A program made the position numbers and the translations under genes. Shown here piece after piece: positions 54,631 to 63,344 of a DNA stretch of 64,000 bases. Numbering within the stretch: the stretch's first letter is position 1; every line of letters begins with the position of its first letter. The notes under the pieces were generated by a model that saw nothing but the letters and a program-made list of their open reading frames with translations, made no database searches and had not been told where the DNA came from. Source of the DNA: DRPG01 sp964655065 (GTDB taxonomy: Bacteria; Myxococcota_A; UBA796; GCA-2862545). The stretch lies in assembly GCA_964655065.1 (NCBI GenBank), contig CAZZLC010000013.1:62001-126000 (forward strand), given 5' to 3'.

Positions 54631-54779
54631 CGGTTGTACTCCTCGTCGGCGTCATAACGTCGACCCCGCCGGGAGCCATGCCAGGCCGTACCGTACGGCG
54701 CTGGCGCCGTGGCCACGCGAGCACCGTTCGGTCGGCACAGTGGCCCGCGCACTGCTCGTGGGCCTGGGCGAACCCGGGA

Positions 54780-55658
54780 CTACGGAGCGGTCGTGACGTC
54801 TGCGGCCGCGCGTGCGACCCGCTCGTCGGGGTCGCTCTTCAAGGCCGCGATGCGGGCGTCGCTGCGTGCCCGCGTGCCATCGAGGCGCTGCAGCGCGCGC
54901 ACCGTCCACAGCCGGGCTCGCGGATCCTGGCGACCGAGCACCGCGGCGACCTCCTCGTAGACCCCGCCCGCCCGCAACACGCCCAGCGAGCGCGCCGCCA
55001 GCCCCGCCACCTCGTCGGAGGGGTCCCGGGTCGCCGCTGCGAGCTTCGCGACGAGCTGCGGGGCGTCGAGGTACGCCGCGACCCGCGCCGCCTGGGCCCT
55101 CACGGAGGCCTCGGGGTCGTCGAATCCCTGCATCACGACGCCGCGCCCATCGGCTCCGCGGTCCAGGCGCGACGGCGACCCGAGGTAGCGAGCCGCGTCG
55201 ATCCAGGCCGCCCGAACCTGGGCGTCGACCTCGGCGGCGTAGGCACCGTCAGCCCAGGTGGGCCAGGTGGCGGTCGAGCGCCGTAGCCAGTCGACGAGGG
55301 CCCGACGGGTCGCCACCGGCTCGGCCCCGTGCTGCAGCCGCTCCCCAATCACCTCGGGCAGCCCCTCGCCGCGGAACACCAGCGCGCCGTCGCGACGCTT
55401 GGCCGGCGGGGCGGACCAGGTGGCCTCGGCTTCGGCGGGCTGCGCCTTCCACGCCCGGAGGGCCTGGGCGGTGAGGGAGACCGTCCAGTCGTCGTCGCGA
55501 GCCAGGGTCGCGAGGCTGTCGGCGTCGATGTCGGCGAGCGCCTCGTCCCGAGCGGTCGTCCACGAGGCATCAGGGGTCGCAGCGAGGTTCTCGAGCGCGG
55601 GACGCACCGGGGACGGCGCGGCCAGAGCGAGTCCAGCGAGCAGCAAGGTCACCATCAT
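54780..55658 (-). CDS. HEAT-repeat-like secreted protein
   Basis: A 292-residue protein with a signal peptide (MMVTLLLAGLALAAP). From about residue 160 it contains HEAT-type helical repeats: DDPEASVRAQAARVAAYLDA, RDPSDEVAGLAARSLGVLRA, RQDPRARLWTVRALQRLDGT and KSDPDERVARAAADV, each with the Asp-Pro-x-x-x-Val/Arg helix pattern. Such arrays bind proteins. The tandem ATGs at 55658/55655 overlap the stop of the deiminase gene (ATGATGA arrangement), so the two are made together, and it could be a binding partner of that enzyme in the envelope. Confidence 0.8.
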   Translation of the reverse strand: MMVTLLLAGLALAAPSPVRPALENLAATPDASWTTARDEALADIDADSLATLARDDDWTVSLTAQALRAWKAQPAEAEATWSAPPAKRRDGALVFRGEGLPEVIGERLQHGAEPVATRRALVDWLRRSTATWPTWADGAYAAEVDAQVRAAWIDAARYLGSPSRLDRGADGRGVVMQGFDDPEASVRAQAARVAAYLDAPQLVAKLAAATRDPSDEVAGLAARSLGVLRAGGVYEEVAAVLGRQDPRARLWTVRALQRLDGTRARSDARIAALKSDPDERVARAAADVTTAP

Positions 55659-57310
55659 CGGTCTCCGTCCTTGATGAGGTCGAGGGCATCCTCCCACCAG
55701 TTGGCGGTCGGGGTGCGGGTGGCGTTGGTGCCGCAGTGGACCTCGCCGAGCGCGACGTGGTACATGTCCCAGTTGTCGACCCAGACGGGTTCGACGTCGG
55801 CGGGGAGCAGCGCCTCGAACTCGGCGATGAACGGGTCGGCACTCTGGGGGTCGCTCGCCCCGCGGAAGAACGGATCGGGCAGGAACGCGACGGCGCGCCC
55901 ATCAGCCCTCGTGTGGACGAGCATGTTGACGGTGCCTGGAATCAGCGCCGCCGAGTAGGGGCCGCCGACCTCCTCGAAGATGCCCGGCACGCGGACGATG
56001 TCGGCCTCGGTGAGCCCCAGCTCGCGCTCGAAGACGTCGATCGCGGGCTCGATGTAGTCGCGCTGGTAGTCCTCGTTGAGGGCCCGGAGGACGGGGTCCC
56101 CGCGAAGCTCGTCGAGCGAGGCGTAGCCGTGGTCGACGCTGTAGCGCGGGTGCAGCGGGGTCGACGCGGGCAGGCCGTCGAGGAACGCGTAGGCGAGGTT
56201 CGTGTCCGCGACGTACATCCGGAAGCCCTTCGGGGCCGTCGAGTCGGGCAGGAACGTGGTGAACTCGTCGATGTGGCCGACCAGCAGGAACGAGACGTCG
56301 ACGGTGAAGGGATCCTGCACCCGCTGCTCTTCGAGGACGTTGGCGAGCGCCGGCACGAGGCCGATCCCCTCCCACTCGCCCCAGTAGATGCGACCGAAGG
56401 GGTAGTTCACGCCGCGGACCGTGACGGGCGGCGAGATCTCGAGGTTGCCGAAGGAATCCTGGCTCGACACGTAGTCTGCCGCGTTGCCCCAGGTGCGCAC
56501 CGCGGTGTCGGGCCGACCGGCGGACACCACCCGCTCGGGGAACGGGTCGAGGCCGCGGTCGCGGATCGAGTCGATCACGACGTCGATGCGGGACCCGGGC
56601 GCGGTGACCGTCGCCGTCTCGAACTCGTCCTGGACCCAGACGTCGTAGAAGCCGGCCTCGGGGTACGCCGTGAGATCGTCGTCGACGAGCGCGTTGCCGA
56701 GCGAGGCGTCGAGGTCGGCCACCATGTCGAGGTTGTCGAAGAACGGGTCCTCGGCGAACCCCGTCACCACGTAGGACGCCTCGGCGGGCTGCAGGTGGTG
56801 GTTCAGGATGAGCGGCGAGGCGATCAGGTCGAGGGTGACCTCGTCGAAGATGGCCCGGCGCTCGCTGCGCTCGGCGAGACCGAGCATCGTGCGCTCGGAG
56901 CGGCGGTGGACGATCGCGAGCCGGCCCTGGTCGACGAAGTTCCGGAACTCGACCTGCACCTCGTCGGGGACGTCACTCCGCTCGAACTGGACCACCTCGT
57001 CACCGTCGCCGAGGAGCCGCTCGCCTTCGGCCCACACCCGGATGTCGTCGCGGGTCGACAGCACGAGCTCGAGCACGTCACGGCGGCGCATGCGCTGCTT
57101 GACGCCCGACAGGTCGAGGGGTGCGAGATCGTTCTCGCCCGCCACGTCGCCGTCCCGAAAGTCCCGGATGCCGTCCCCGTCGTCGTCGTCGACGTTCGGC
57201 ACGCCGTAGACGCCCCCGAGCTCGCCGAGTTCTCGCAGCCCCCGATCCGAGCGGCCACACCCCACGAGGGTCGCCAGCACGGCTACGGTGATCCATCGCT
57301 CTGCCCGCAT
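55655..57310 (-). CDS. Protein-arginine deiminase family lipoprotein
   Basis: A 551-residue lipoprotein (lipobox LATLVGC, Cys18). Residues 39-52 form an Asp-rich calcium-type loop (NVDDDDGDGIRDF). The C-terminal domain matches peptidyl-arginine deiminase: Asp228 in WVQDEFE, His346 and Asp348 in GHIDEFTTFLPD, Cys526 in GEVHCGTNATR. These correspond in order and spacing to Asp350, His471, Asp473 and Cys645 of human PAD4. Such enzymes convert peptidyl-arginine to citrulline, usually with Ca2+. PADs are rare in bacteria. The ATG at 57310 starts the lipoprotein signal. It is coupled to the HEAT-repeat gene downstream. Confidence 0.88.
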   Translation of the reverse strand: MRAERWITVAVLATLVGCGRSDRGLRELGELGGVYGVPNVDDDDGDGIRDFRDGDVAGENDLAPLDLSGVKQRMRRRDVLELVLSTRDDIRVWAEGERLLGDGDEVVQFERSDVPDEVQVEFRNFVDQGRLAIVHRRSERTMLGLAERSERRAIFDEVTLDLIASPLILNHHLQPAEASYVVTGFAEDPFFDNLDMVADLDASLGNALVDDDLTAYPEAGFYDVWVQDEFETATVTAPGSRIDVVIDSIRDRGLDPFPERVVSAGRPDTAVRTWGNAADYVSSQDSFGNLEISPPVTVRGVNYPFGRIYWGEWEGIGLVPALANVLEEQRVQDPFTVDVSFLLVGHIDEFTTFLPDSTAPKGFRMYVADTNLAYAFLDGLPASTPLHPRYSVDHGYASLDELRGDPVLRALNEDYQRDYIEPAIDVFERELGLTEADIVRVPGIFEEVGGPYSAALIPGTVNMLVHTRADGRAVAFLPDPFFRGASDPQSADPFIAEFEALLPADVEPVWVDNWDMYHVALGEVHCGTNATRTPTANWWEDALDLIKDGDR

Positions 57311-57377
57311 TCGCGCTCCCTTGGCAGCCAACCCGCCAAGCATGCCGCTTCTGTGCGAACCGTGTTGTCAATGCGGG

Positions 57378-58295
57378 TCAAGGCTTCGTGGCGACCGCCA
57401 CCCAGAGGCGGTTCAGGGCGCCCCACACGGGGTGGGCCCGGCACCGCTCCTCGAGCGCGACGAGTTGCTCGAGCGAGAGATCGGGGGGCGCGACCCCCTC
57501 GAGCGGTCCGTCCGGAACGAAGTGGCTCGGCACGATGGTCTCGACCGTGAGGCCCGCGTCCTCGATGAGCGTCCGGAAGCGCGCCTCGTCGTAGGTCTGG
57601 ACCCAGCGATCGCCTGGCAGGTCGACGATACCGACGTCGTCGAGCGCGGCTTCGATGGCGCCGGGGCTCGAGTCCTGGCAGGCCGCCCAGCCGTAGCGAG
57701 CCTCGACCGACAGCAGCAGGTGTCCCCCGGGGACCACGCGACTGGCGATCCCGCGCAGGGCGTTCACGGCGTCCGGCACGTAGCAGAGGACCTCGGACGC
57801 GATGGCGAGGTCCACCGTGACCTCGGGCAGGCCGTGCGCGCTCGCCCAGAACACGTCGAGCCGTCCCGCCCGACCCGCCGCGTGCCACACCAGCCGACGG
57901 AGCGAGCGGTGGTCGGGATCGACGCCGTAGACCGTGGCGCCCCGGTCGAGCCACGGCATGGTGAACCGCCCCACCCCGCAGCCCACGTCGAGGACGCACG
58001 GCGCGTCGAGGTGATCCTTCCAGATCGCCAGGTACAGATCGCGCTCGGCCCGCTTGAGGTCGTAGACCGGCGAGTCGAGCTCGAGAAAGTCCATGTACTC
58101 TGGCAGATCCCTCCACGCGCGACGAGCGCCGTCGACGTAGGCATGCTCGGTATCGCCCGTGCCGTGGACCCAGGTGTCGGTCGCCGGCAGGGTGAACTCG
58201 ACGCCCTCGACGACACGGAGCTCGTCACAGGGAAAGGGACTCTCGCCCGGCAGCGCGACTGGCTGCCCCTTGACCATCGCGAGCGCGAGGCTCAT
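57378..58295 (-). CDS. Class I SAM-dependent methyltransferase
   Basis: A 305-residue protein. The SAM-binding core is VLDVGCGVGRFTMPWLDRGA, followed by VYGVDPDHRSLRRL (acidic end of strand 2) and DLAIASEVLCYVPDAVNALR. The N-terminal part (WVHGTGDTEHAYVDGARRAW) is distinct and may bind the substrate. Relatives act on small molecules, lipids or quinones; the substrate is not identifiable. The ATG follows GGGAGGAACCC, a strong ribosome binding site. It lies 67 bases upstream of the deiminase gene on the same strand and is divergent from a lipoprotein gene. Confidence 0.85.
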   Translation of the reverse strand: MSLALAMVKGQPVALPGESPFPCDELRVVEGVEFTLPATDTWVHGTGDTEHAYVDGARRAWRDLPEYMDFLELDSPVYDLKRAERDLYLAIWKDHLDAPCVLDVGCGVGRFTMPWLDRGATVYGVDPDHRSLRRLVWHAAGRAGRLDVFWASAHGLPEVTVDLAIASEVLCYVPDAVNALRGIASRVVPGGHLLLSVEARYGWAACQDSSPGAIEAALDDVGIVDLPGDRWVQTYDEARFRTLIEDAGLTVETIVPSHFVPDGPLEGVAPPDLSLEQLVALEERCRAHPVWGALNRLWVAVATKP

Positions 58296-58369
58296 GGGTT
58301 CCTCCCGCGACAGAGGTATGCGGGTGCTGCGGGAACGGCCTGCACGGCTGATGCAGCGGAGGGCGACGA

Positions 58370-58906
58370 ATGGGTCGGACAGTGGCGACGATCGCGATGA
58401 TGACGATGTTCTTGGGTTGCTCGGGCGCGGCTCCCACGAGTGCCGACGGCGTGACGCTCGCGGTGGCCACGCCGTTCGAGGGCGAGCTCGTGGGGCCGCT
58501 CCTGCAGGAGATTCGGGCCGGGGTGCGTCCATTCGACGACCAGGGCCTCGGGATCTGCCGGGGCGCCCACGAGTGCGAGGAGTACCTGGGTCGCGAGCTC
58601 GAGGAGCCGCTCGGGCCCGGCGAGTACGGGCTCTTCGCCGCCCTGCGCGTGCCCCCCGTCGGGGAGCCCGGGACGTGGTCGGTCACCGTGACCACGACGT
58701 GCAAGGGCGAGGGCAGCGAGGGCAGCCGGTATACCCGCGAGCACGAGCTGGTGGCGCCTCCCGGCAAGGCGGTGCGCCCGTTCCGCCTGCTGCTGCAGCG
58801 GATCACGTCGCCGAGCCCCGAGGGTCCGCGGAGCTGCGAGTGGTCGGTGGTGGCCCCCCACCCCGACCAAGAGCTGACATGGTCCGGGTCGTGGTCTACG
58901 CCTTGA
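58370..58906 (+). CDS. Small lipoprotein of unknown function
   Basis: A 178-residue protein with lipobox MGRTVATIAMMTMFLGC (Cys17) and GGAGGG upstream of the ATG. The mature region has a Cys pair (GICRGAHEC), a strand-rich part (GTWSVTVTTTCKGEGSEGSR) and a late Cys (GPRSCEWSVV), suggesting disulfides in a periplasmic beta-sandwich. No known family is recognised. It ends 11 bases into the end of the opposing phosphatase gene. Confidence 0.67.
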   Translation: MGRTVATIAMMTMFLGCSGAAPTSADGVTLAVATPFEGELVGPLLQEIRAGVRPFDDQGLGICRGAHECEEYLGRELEEPLGPGEYGLFAALRVPPVGEPGTWSVTVTTTCKGEGSEGSRYTREHELVAPPGKAVRPFRLLLQRITSPSPEGPRSCEWSVVAPHPDQELTWSGSWSTP

Positions 58907-59690
58907 GATCGGGCCGGAAGTGCCGGATCCCCTCGAGGATGCCGTCGGCATAGTTCGCGCCGGCCGTGTGGAGCCGGTCGGGGTGTTCGGCGGCGGCCCG
59001 CCGTGCCGCCTCCCGGACCGCGGGGCGCGCGTTGCCCACCAGCACGGACCGCAGCCCGCTCCCCACGACCTCGAGGTCGTTCCCGCTGTCCCCCGCGAAC
59101 ACCACGTCGTCAGCGTCGATGTCCAGCGTGCGGTGGAGCCACTCCAGGGCGTGGCGCTTCGACGCCGCCTCGGGCAGGATGTCGAGGAGCTCCTCGTCGG
59201 CGACGTGATCGACGCTCCAGATGGCCCGCGCCGGGAGACCGAGCGCGCCGAGCCGCTCCGTGACGTGTTGCTTCAGCGCGTCGTCGGCGTCCTCTCCGTG
59301 CGGCCGCTGGAAGCTCACCTTGAACGGGCCCTGGCGATCCGCTTCCTGCAAGGTGAGGCCGCCGACACCCTCGAGGGCAGCCGCGATCCGGCCCGCGCCG
59401 TCGTCCCCCCAGCTCGGGCGGAGCACCGCGTCCCAGGCCTCCTCCCGGGCCCAGCGCGGATGCCACACCGAGGTGCCGACGTCGGCGATGGCGTGATCGG
59501 GCACCGGGAGGTCCCACCGCGTGATGGCCTCGTCGATTCGGCCGATGTCCCGACCGCTCACGTAGGTCAGCGTGACCTCGGGCCGAGCGACGAGTGCAGT
59601 GAAGCGATCTCGGGCCCCCGGAGCCTCGGGCTGCGGACCGTTGGGGAGCAGGGTGCGGTCGAGATCCGTCGCGAGCAGCAGCCGCCTCAT
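58896..59690 (-). CDS. HAD phosphatase, probable sucrose-6-phosphate phosphatase
   Basis: A 264-residue HAD hydrolase of the sucrose-phosphatase/mannosyl-3-phosphoglycerate phosphatase type. Catalytic motif I is LATDLDRTLLPN (Asp9 nucleophile, Asp11 acid, Thr13), motif II is TYVSGRD, and motifs III/IV are SKRHALEWL (Lys) and VFAGDSGNDLEVV. It would remove phosphate from sucrose 6-phosphate, finishing sucrose synthesis. The function is inferred from its 4-base overlap (ATGA) with the sucrose-phosphate synthase gene; a related sugar phosphate is possible. Confidence 0.82.
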   Translation of the reverse strand: MRRLLLATDLDRTLLPNGPQPEAPGARDRFTALVARPEVTLTYVSGRDIGRIDEAITRWDLPVPDHAIADVGTSVWHPRWAREEAWDAVLRPSWGDDGAGRIAAALEGVGGLTLQEADRQGPFKVSFQRPHGEDADDALKQHVTERLGALGLPARAIWSVDHVADEELLDILPEAASKRHALEWLHRTLDIDADDVVFAGDSGNDLEVVGSGLRSVLVGNARPAVREAARRAAAEHPDRLHTAGANYADGILEGIRHFRPDLKA

Positions 59691-61873
59691 TCCTCTCCCG
59701 CTCCCTCTTGCGCGTCCTCGACGGGTTCGACCTCCTCGGGCGGCTCGCAGGCCCCGAAGAAGTCGTAGTGCTCGATCGCCTCCACGATCCCTCGCGCGCC
59801 CGGCGCCTTCGTGAAGTAGATGCGGTCGATCTCGGCGAGCTGCGACAGCTCCTCGTGGTGGCGGTTCTGGACCACCGCCGCGAGCGTCTGGCCGCGCATC
59901 ATGTCCTCGTCGGCCCCCGAGCCGCCCACCGCGAGCACCCGCTCGAGCGGGATCTCGAGCTGGGCCATGGCGTGGCGAAGCGCGAGGCCCTTCGAGGCGC
60001 GCAGGGGCACCACATCGAGGAACTGTCCGAACGAGACCACGACGTTGACCGCGACCTCCGCCCGATAGAGCATCGCCTCGATCTCGGCCACGGGCGGCGC
60101 CACGTCGAGGTCGATGAAGTAGCTGATCTTGTGGTACCGCTGGGAACGGCGCGGCTGTCGCTTCAGCCCCGGCACCCCCGAGAGCACGCGGCGCACCATG
60201 CGAGGCTGCCAGCCGTGGTCGAGGTGACGGCCCCACGCCTCGTCGTTGGTGAGGTCGGGCCGGTAGTCGATGCGGGTGCCCATGCTGGTGATCAGCACGT
60301 CGGGCTCGGGTAGATCGTGGTGCTTGAGCTGGCTGCGCGCCGACTCGAGCGTGCGGCCGGTCACGATCACGAAGGCGGCGTAGCGGTGCTTTCGGAGCGC
60401 CGCCCCGAGCTCCCCGAGGGCCTCGGGCCGGGCGAGGAGGTTGAGGTCGAGGTCGGTCGCGATCGCGCGGTCCTGGTCGCGACCTGCGCGAGGCAGATCC
60501 AGCGACTCCACCGGGGTGGCGTGCTCGCGAACCTCGCGCACGATGTCGATGTAGCGGGTGGCGTGAGCGTCCCACGAGTACACCCGGCGCACGCCCGCGA
60601 TGCCCGACTGCGAGGCCTGGTCCCACCTGGCGCCGTCGGTGAGCAGGCTCATCATGCCCTCGGCGATGTCCTCCTCGTCGAGCGGATCGACGAGCACGCC
60701 GTTCTGACAGTTGCGGAGGATGTCGCGCGGTCCCCCGTCGTTGGTGGCCACGATGGGGAGCCCGGAGGCGGCGGCCTCGATCAAGGTCAGTCCGAAGGGC
60801 TCGGTGAGGGCGGCGTTGACGTGGATGCCGCGCCGCAGGGTGGCGAGGCGGTAGAGCAGGCCGATGTCGCTGCCCGCGACGTGCTTGGGAATGGCGACGT
60901 GGCCCCAGAGGTCGTGGCGATCGATGGCCACGAGCACGTCGCGCAGCACGTCGACCCCGGGCTCCGAGAGCTCGTCGATGTCCTCGCGGGTGCCGGCCAC
61001 CACGACGAGGTTGGCGATGCGCCGGAGCTCGGGGTGGGTGGCGAACGCCTCGATCTGGCCGACGAGGTTCTTCCGGGGCACCGGTCGAGCGAGGATCACG
61101 ACCAACGGCTTGTCGGGATCGCGGAAGAAGCGCGCGAGCTCGTCGGCGAGCTCGCTGTCGCCCTCGGTGCCATCCGGCGGCCGGAACGCCGACAGATCGG
61201 TGCCGGGCGGGAGCACCGTCATCTGCTCGTCGCGGTGGTAGTCGTAGCGGCCGTACTGCTCCTCGATCTCCTGGTGGGTGCTCGTGATGACCCGGATCGC
61301 GGAGGCGAGGGTGAGCTCCTCTGCGGAGACCCGACGCGACATCGCAAAGCGCTTCTCGACGTCGGCTTCGCTCATGCCGGCCGCGATCAGACGCACGCGC
61401 TTGATCCGCCCCAGCGAGTGTCCGGTGTGGATCAAGGGGATGCCGAGCTGGTGGGAGACCCGGGCGCCGATGTAGCCCGCGTCGGCGTAGTGGCTGTGCA
61501 GCACGTCGGGCAGACGCTCCTGGGCCGACAGGTGCGCCACCATGGCGTCGACGTAGGCGTCGACGAGATCCCACAGCTTCTCCTTGGGGAGGTAGTCGGG
61601 GGTCCCGTCGTCGAGCCTGACGATCGCAGCGCCGTCGCCGAGGTCCTCGTGGGGCTCGGCGTAGTCTTCGTGGATGGAGTCGTCGACGAGACGCCGGGTG
61701 AAGAGCTCGACCCGATCCACCCCGGGTTGTCGCGCCGCGGCGCGGGCGAGCTCGACGACGTAGCGGGTCTGGCCACCGGTGTCGGCGTCGCGGCCCAGCT
61801 CGAGGTCGTGGCCCCGAATGAGTCCGTGCAGGGAGATCTCAGCCAGGTAGAGTCCGAAGGTCGTTTTTGTCAT
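59687..61873 (-). CDS. Sucrose-phosphate synthase-like GT-B enzyme with C-terminal HAD-like domain
   Basis: A 728-residue protein resembling cyanobacterial sucrose-phosphate synthases. The GT4 domain runs to about 460: LAEISLHGLI and DADTGGQTRYVVELARA (acceptor loop), IHTGHSLGRIKR, ILARPVPRKN, and the E-x7-E motif EPFGLTLIEAAASGLP. It would make sucrose 6-phosphate from a nucleotide-glucose and fructose 6-phosphate. A HAD-like domain follows (ATDLDLNL at its start); the Thr of DxDxT is replaced by Asn, so it is probably inactive, with hydrolysis done by the separate phosphatase next door. The ATG at 61873 starts at the conserved N-terminus; the frame to 62071 is rejected. The 194 bases upstream show only weak promoter-like sequence. 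Confidence 0.88.
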   Translation of the reverse strand: MTKTTFGLYLAEISLHGLIRGHDLELGRDADTGGQTRYVVELARAAARQPGVDRVELFTRRLVDDSIHEDYAEPHEDLGDGAAIVRLDDGTPDYLPKEKLWDLVDAYVDAMVAHLSAQERLPDVLHSHYADAGYIGARVSHQLGIPLIHTGHSLGRIKRVRLIAAGMSEADVEKRFAMSRRVSAEELTLASAIRVITSTHQEIEEQYGRYDYHRDEQMTVLPPGTDLSAFRPPDGTEGDSELADELARFFRDPDKPLVVILARPVPRKNLVGQIEAFATHPELRRIANLVVVAGTREDIDELSEPGVDVLRDVLVAIDRHDLWGHVAIPKHVAGSDIGLLYRLATLRRGIHVNAALTEPFGLTLIEAAASGLPIVATNDGGPRDILRNCQNGVLVDPLDEEDIAEGMMSLLTDGARWDQASQSGIAGVRRVYSWDAHATRYIDIVREVREHATPVESLDLPRAGRDQDRAIATDLDLNLLARPEALGELGAALRKHRYAAFVIVTGRTLESARSQLKHHDLPEPDVLITSMGTRIDYRPDLTNDEAWGRHLDHGWQPRMVRRVLSGVPGLKRQPRRSQRYHKISYFIDLDVAPPVAEIEAMLYRAEVAVNVVVSFGQFLDVVPLRASKGLALRHAMAQLEIPLERVLAVGGSGADEDMMRGQTLAAVVQNRHHEELSQLAEIDRIYFTKAPGARGIVEAIEHYDFFGACEPPEEVEPVEDAQEGAGEE

Positions 61874-62067
61874 CGCCTCGAGAATACCGTCCTCCGAACG
61901 TCTTTGTCCCCAGAGGCAACGCACCACGTGAGCGCGCACGTGCTCGTCCCGCGGATCCTCCTCCTCGTCGATGCGCTCGCGGCGCCGCCCGACGTGATCA
62001 CCGGCGACGGGCGCTTCGCGGTCGTCACCCAGCGCACGGGCCGGACCCTTGATGCCCCGCCTCGAGA

Positions 62068-62316
62068 TCACCCTTCGGGACGCAAATGCCGGAAATCATA
62101 GATCGTGTCGAACGGCACAGTGATCCCTTCGAGCAGTTCCAGCGCACCCGAGGTGTGCTCCTCGAGCACCCACTTGTCCTCGACGCGCCTGCGCACCTCG
62201 ATGCGGCGCTCGTCCTGGCTGATCGACACGTACTCCAGGAGCCCGGGAACCCTGCGATAGTGCTGGAACTTGGTGCCCCGATCGTAGTCCTCGGTGGTCG
62301 AGGACAGGACCTCCAC
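62068..62316 (-). pseudogene. C-terminal remnant of a Uma2-type nuclease-fold protein
   Basis: The minus-strand reading EVLSSTTEDYDRGTKFQHYR followed by RVPGLLEYVSISQDERRIEV and VLEEHTSGALELLEG matches the C-terminal half of Uma2 (DUF820) proteins, a PD-(D/E)xK nuclease-like family. The Glu and Lys of the active-site core remain, but the N-terminal half with its conserved Asp region is missing: upstream codons (QNHRQKIV) fit the family for only a few residues, then the similarity stops. The frame from GTG at 62316 has 82 residues. It is probably the decayed end of a formerly complete gene. Confidence 0.72.
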
Positions 62317-62504
62317 TACGATCTTCTGGCGATGGTTCTGGCAGCGCCACGCACGCCTCCCCTGTGCGAAATCTTACGCGCAACGTGTCGGACCCTCGGC
62401 CGCCGACTGGACGGATGGAGGTGAGGAGCCGTGGGTCGAGGTCGAAGTCTCGAGGTCCGACGGGCCGGCATGCGACGCCCCCAGCGCGACGAGCGCCCCG
62501 AGCA

Positions 62505-63290
62505 TCACAGCGGGGTGGTGACCGGCGGGAACACGGGTCCGTCGACGCCCGCGTCGTTGCCCCACTCGAAGGGGTCGACGTCGTCGGTGCTCGACAGGGC
62601 GGTCGCCCGCCGGGCCACCCCCGAACCCGAGATCTCGAGCCCCGTGCTGATGGAGTAGGTGCAGTCGGCGCCCTCGCACGACACCTCGGCGGGGTCGTAG
62701 CCGTCGTCGAAGAGGTCGTCGCCCACGTACACGAGGACCGGAACCGGCCAGAAAAAGGGGTCGGGCACGACCACGAGCGGCACCTCGTCCAGGTTGTCGG
62801 TGAAGGTGGCGCTCTCGGTGGACGCGAAGGTCTCGGTCCACGTCCAGTCGAAGACGTCGCGCTCCTCGGCCTCGGTGAACCGCAGCGTGAACTGGTCGGT
62901 CAGGCTCTCCTGGTAGGTCGACACGAAACCGCTCGGATCCTCGACGGTGCGTTCGGTGGTCTCGAAGCCCTCCCACTGCCAGCGAAACCCGTCCTCGATG
63001 GTCTCGCCGAAGATCACGCGGTCGTCGATCACGAGCAGCGGGCTGTCGTTGCGCTGCTCGAGGAGGAGCACCACGAAGGAGGGCCCGCTCTGGTCCGTGG
63101 TCGTGCCGACTATTGGTCCCTGGTCGACATCGATTTCTTCGAGGCACTCGAGGTCGACGAAGTTCTCGCTGCAGTCGACGGTGGGGGTCACGGTCGACTC
63201 GTCGACGGCGAGGACGAAGATCTGACCCTCGCGGGGGCCGAAGGTGCACGCGGTGCCAAAGGCCGAGGCCACGAGCAAGAGGCGGTTCAT
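62505..63290 (-). CDS. Acidic lipoprotein of unknown function
   Basis: A 261-residue protein with lipobox MNRLLLVASAFGTAC (Cys15). The mature part is very acidic and strand-rich (GPIVGTTTDQSGPSFVVLLL, VIDDRVIFGETIEDGFRWQW, DNLDEVPLVVVPDPFFWPVP), with two Cys pairs (VDCSENFVDLEC and VSCEGADC) that probably form disulfides. The Asp/Glu content suggests calcium binding or a surface role. No known family is recognised. It stands between the Uma2 remnant and the chemotaxis-type gene. Confidence 0.68.
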   Translation of the reverse strand: MNRLLLVASAFGTACTFGPREGQIFVLAVDESTVTPTVDCSENFVDLECLEEIDVDQGPIVGTTTDQSGPSFVVLLLEQRNDSPLLVIDDRVIFGETIEDGFRWQWEGFETTERTVEDPSGFVSTYQESLTDQFTLRFTEAEERDVFDWTWTETFASTESATFTDNLDEVPLVVVPDPFFWPVPVLVYVGDDLFDDGYDPAEVSCEGADCTYSISTGLEISGSGVARRATALSSTDDVDPFEWGNDAGVDGPVFPPVTTPL

Positions 63291-63344
63291 GGGAAGCTCC
63301 AGGTCGGCCCCCAGGGTATCTCGATCCCCGGCGGGGAGGAGCGG

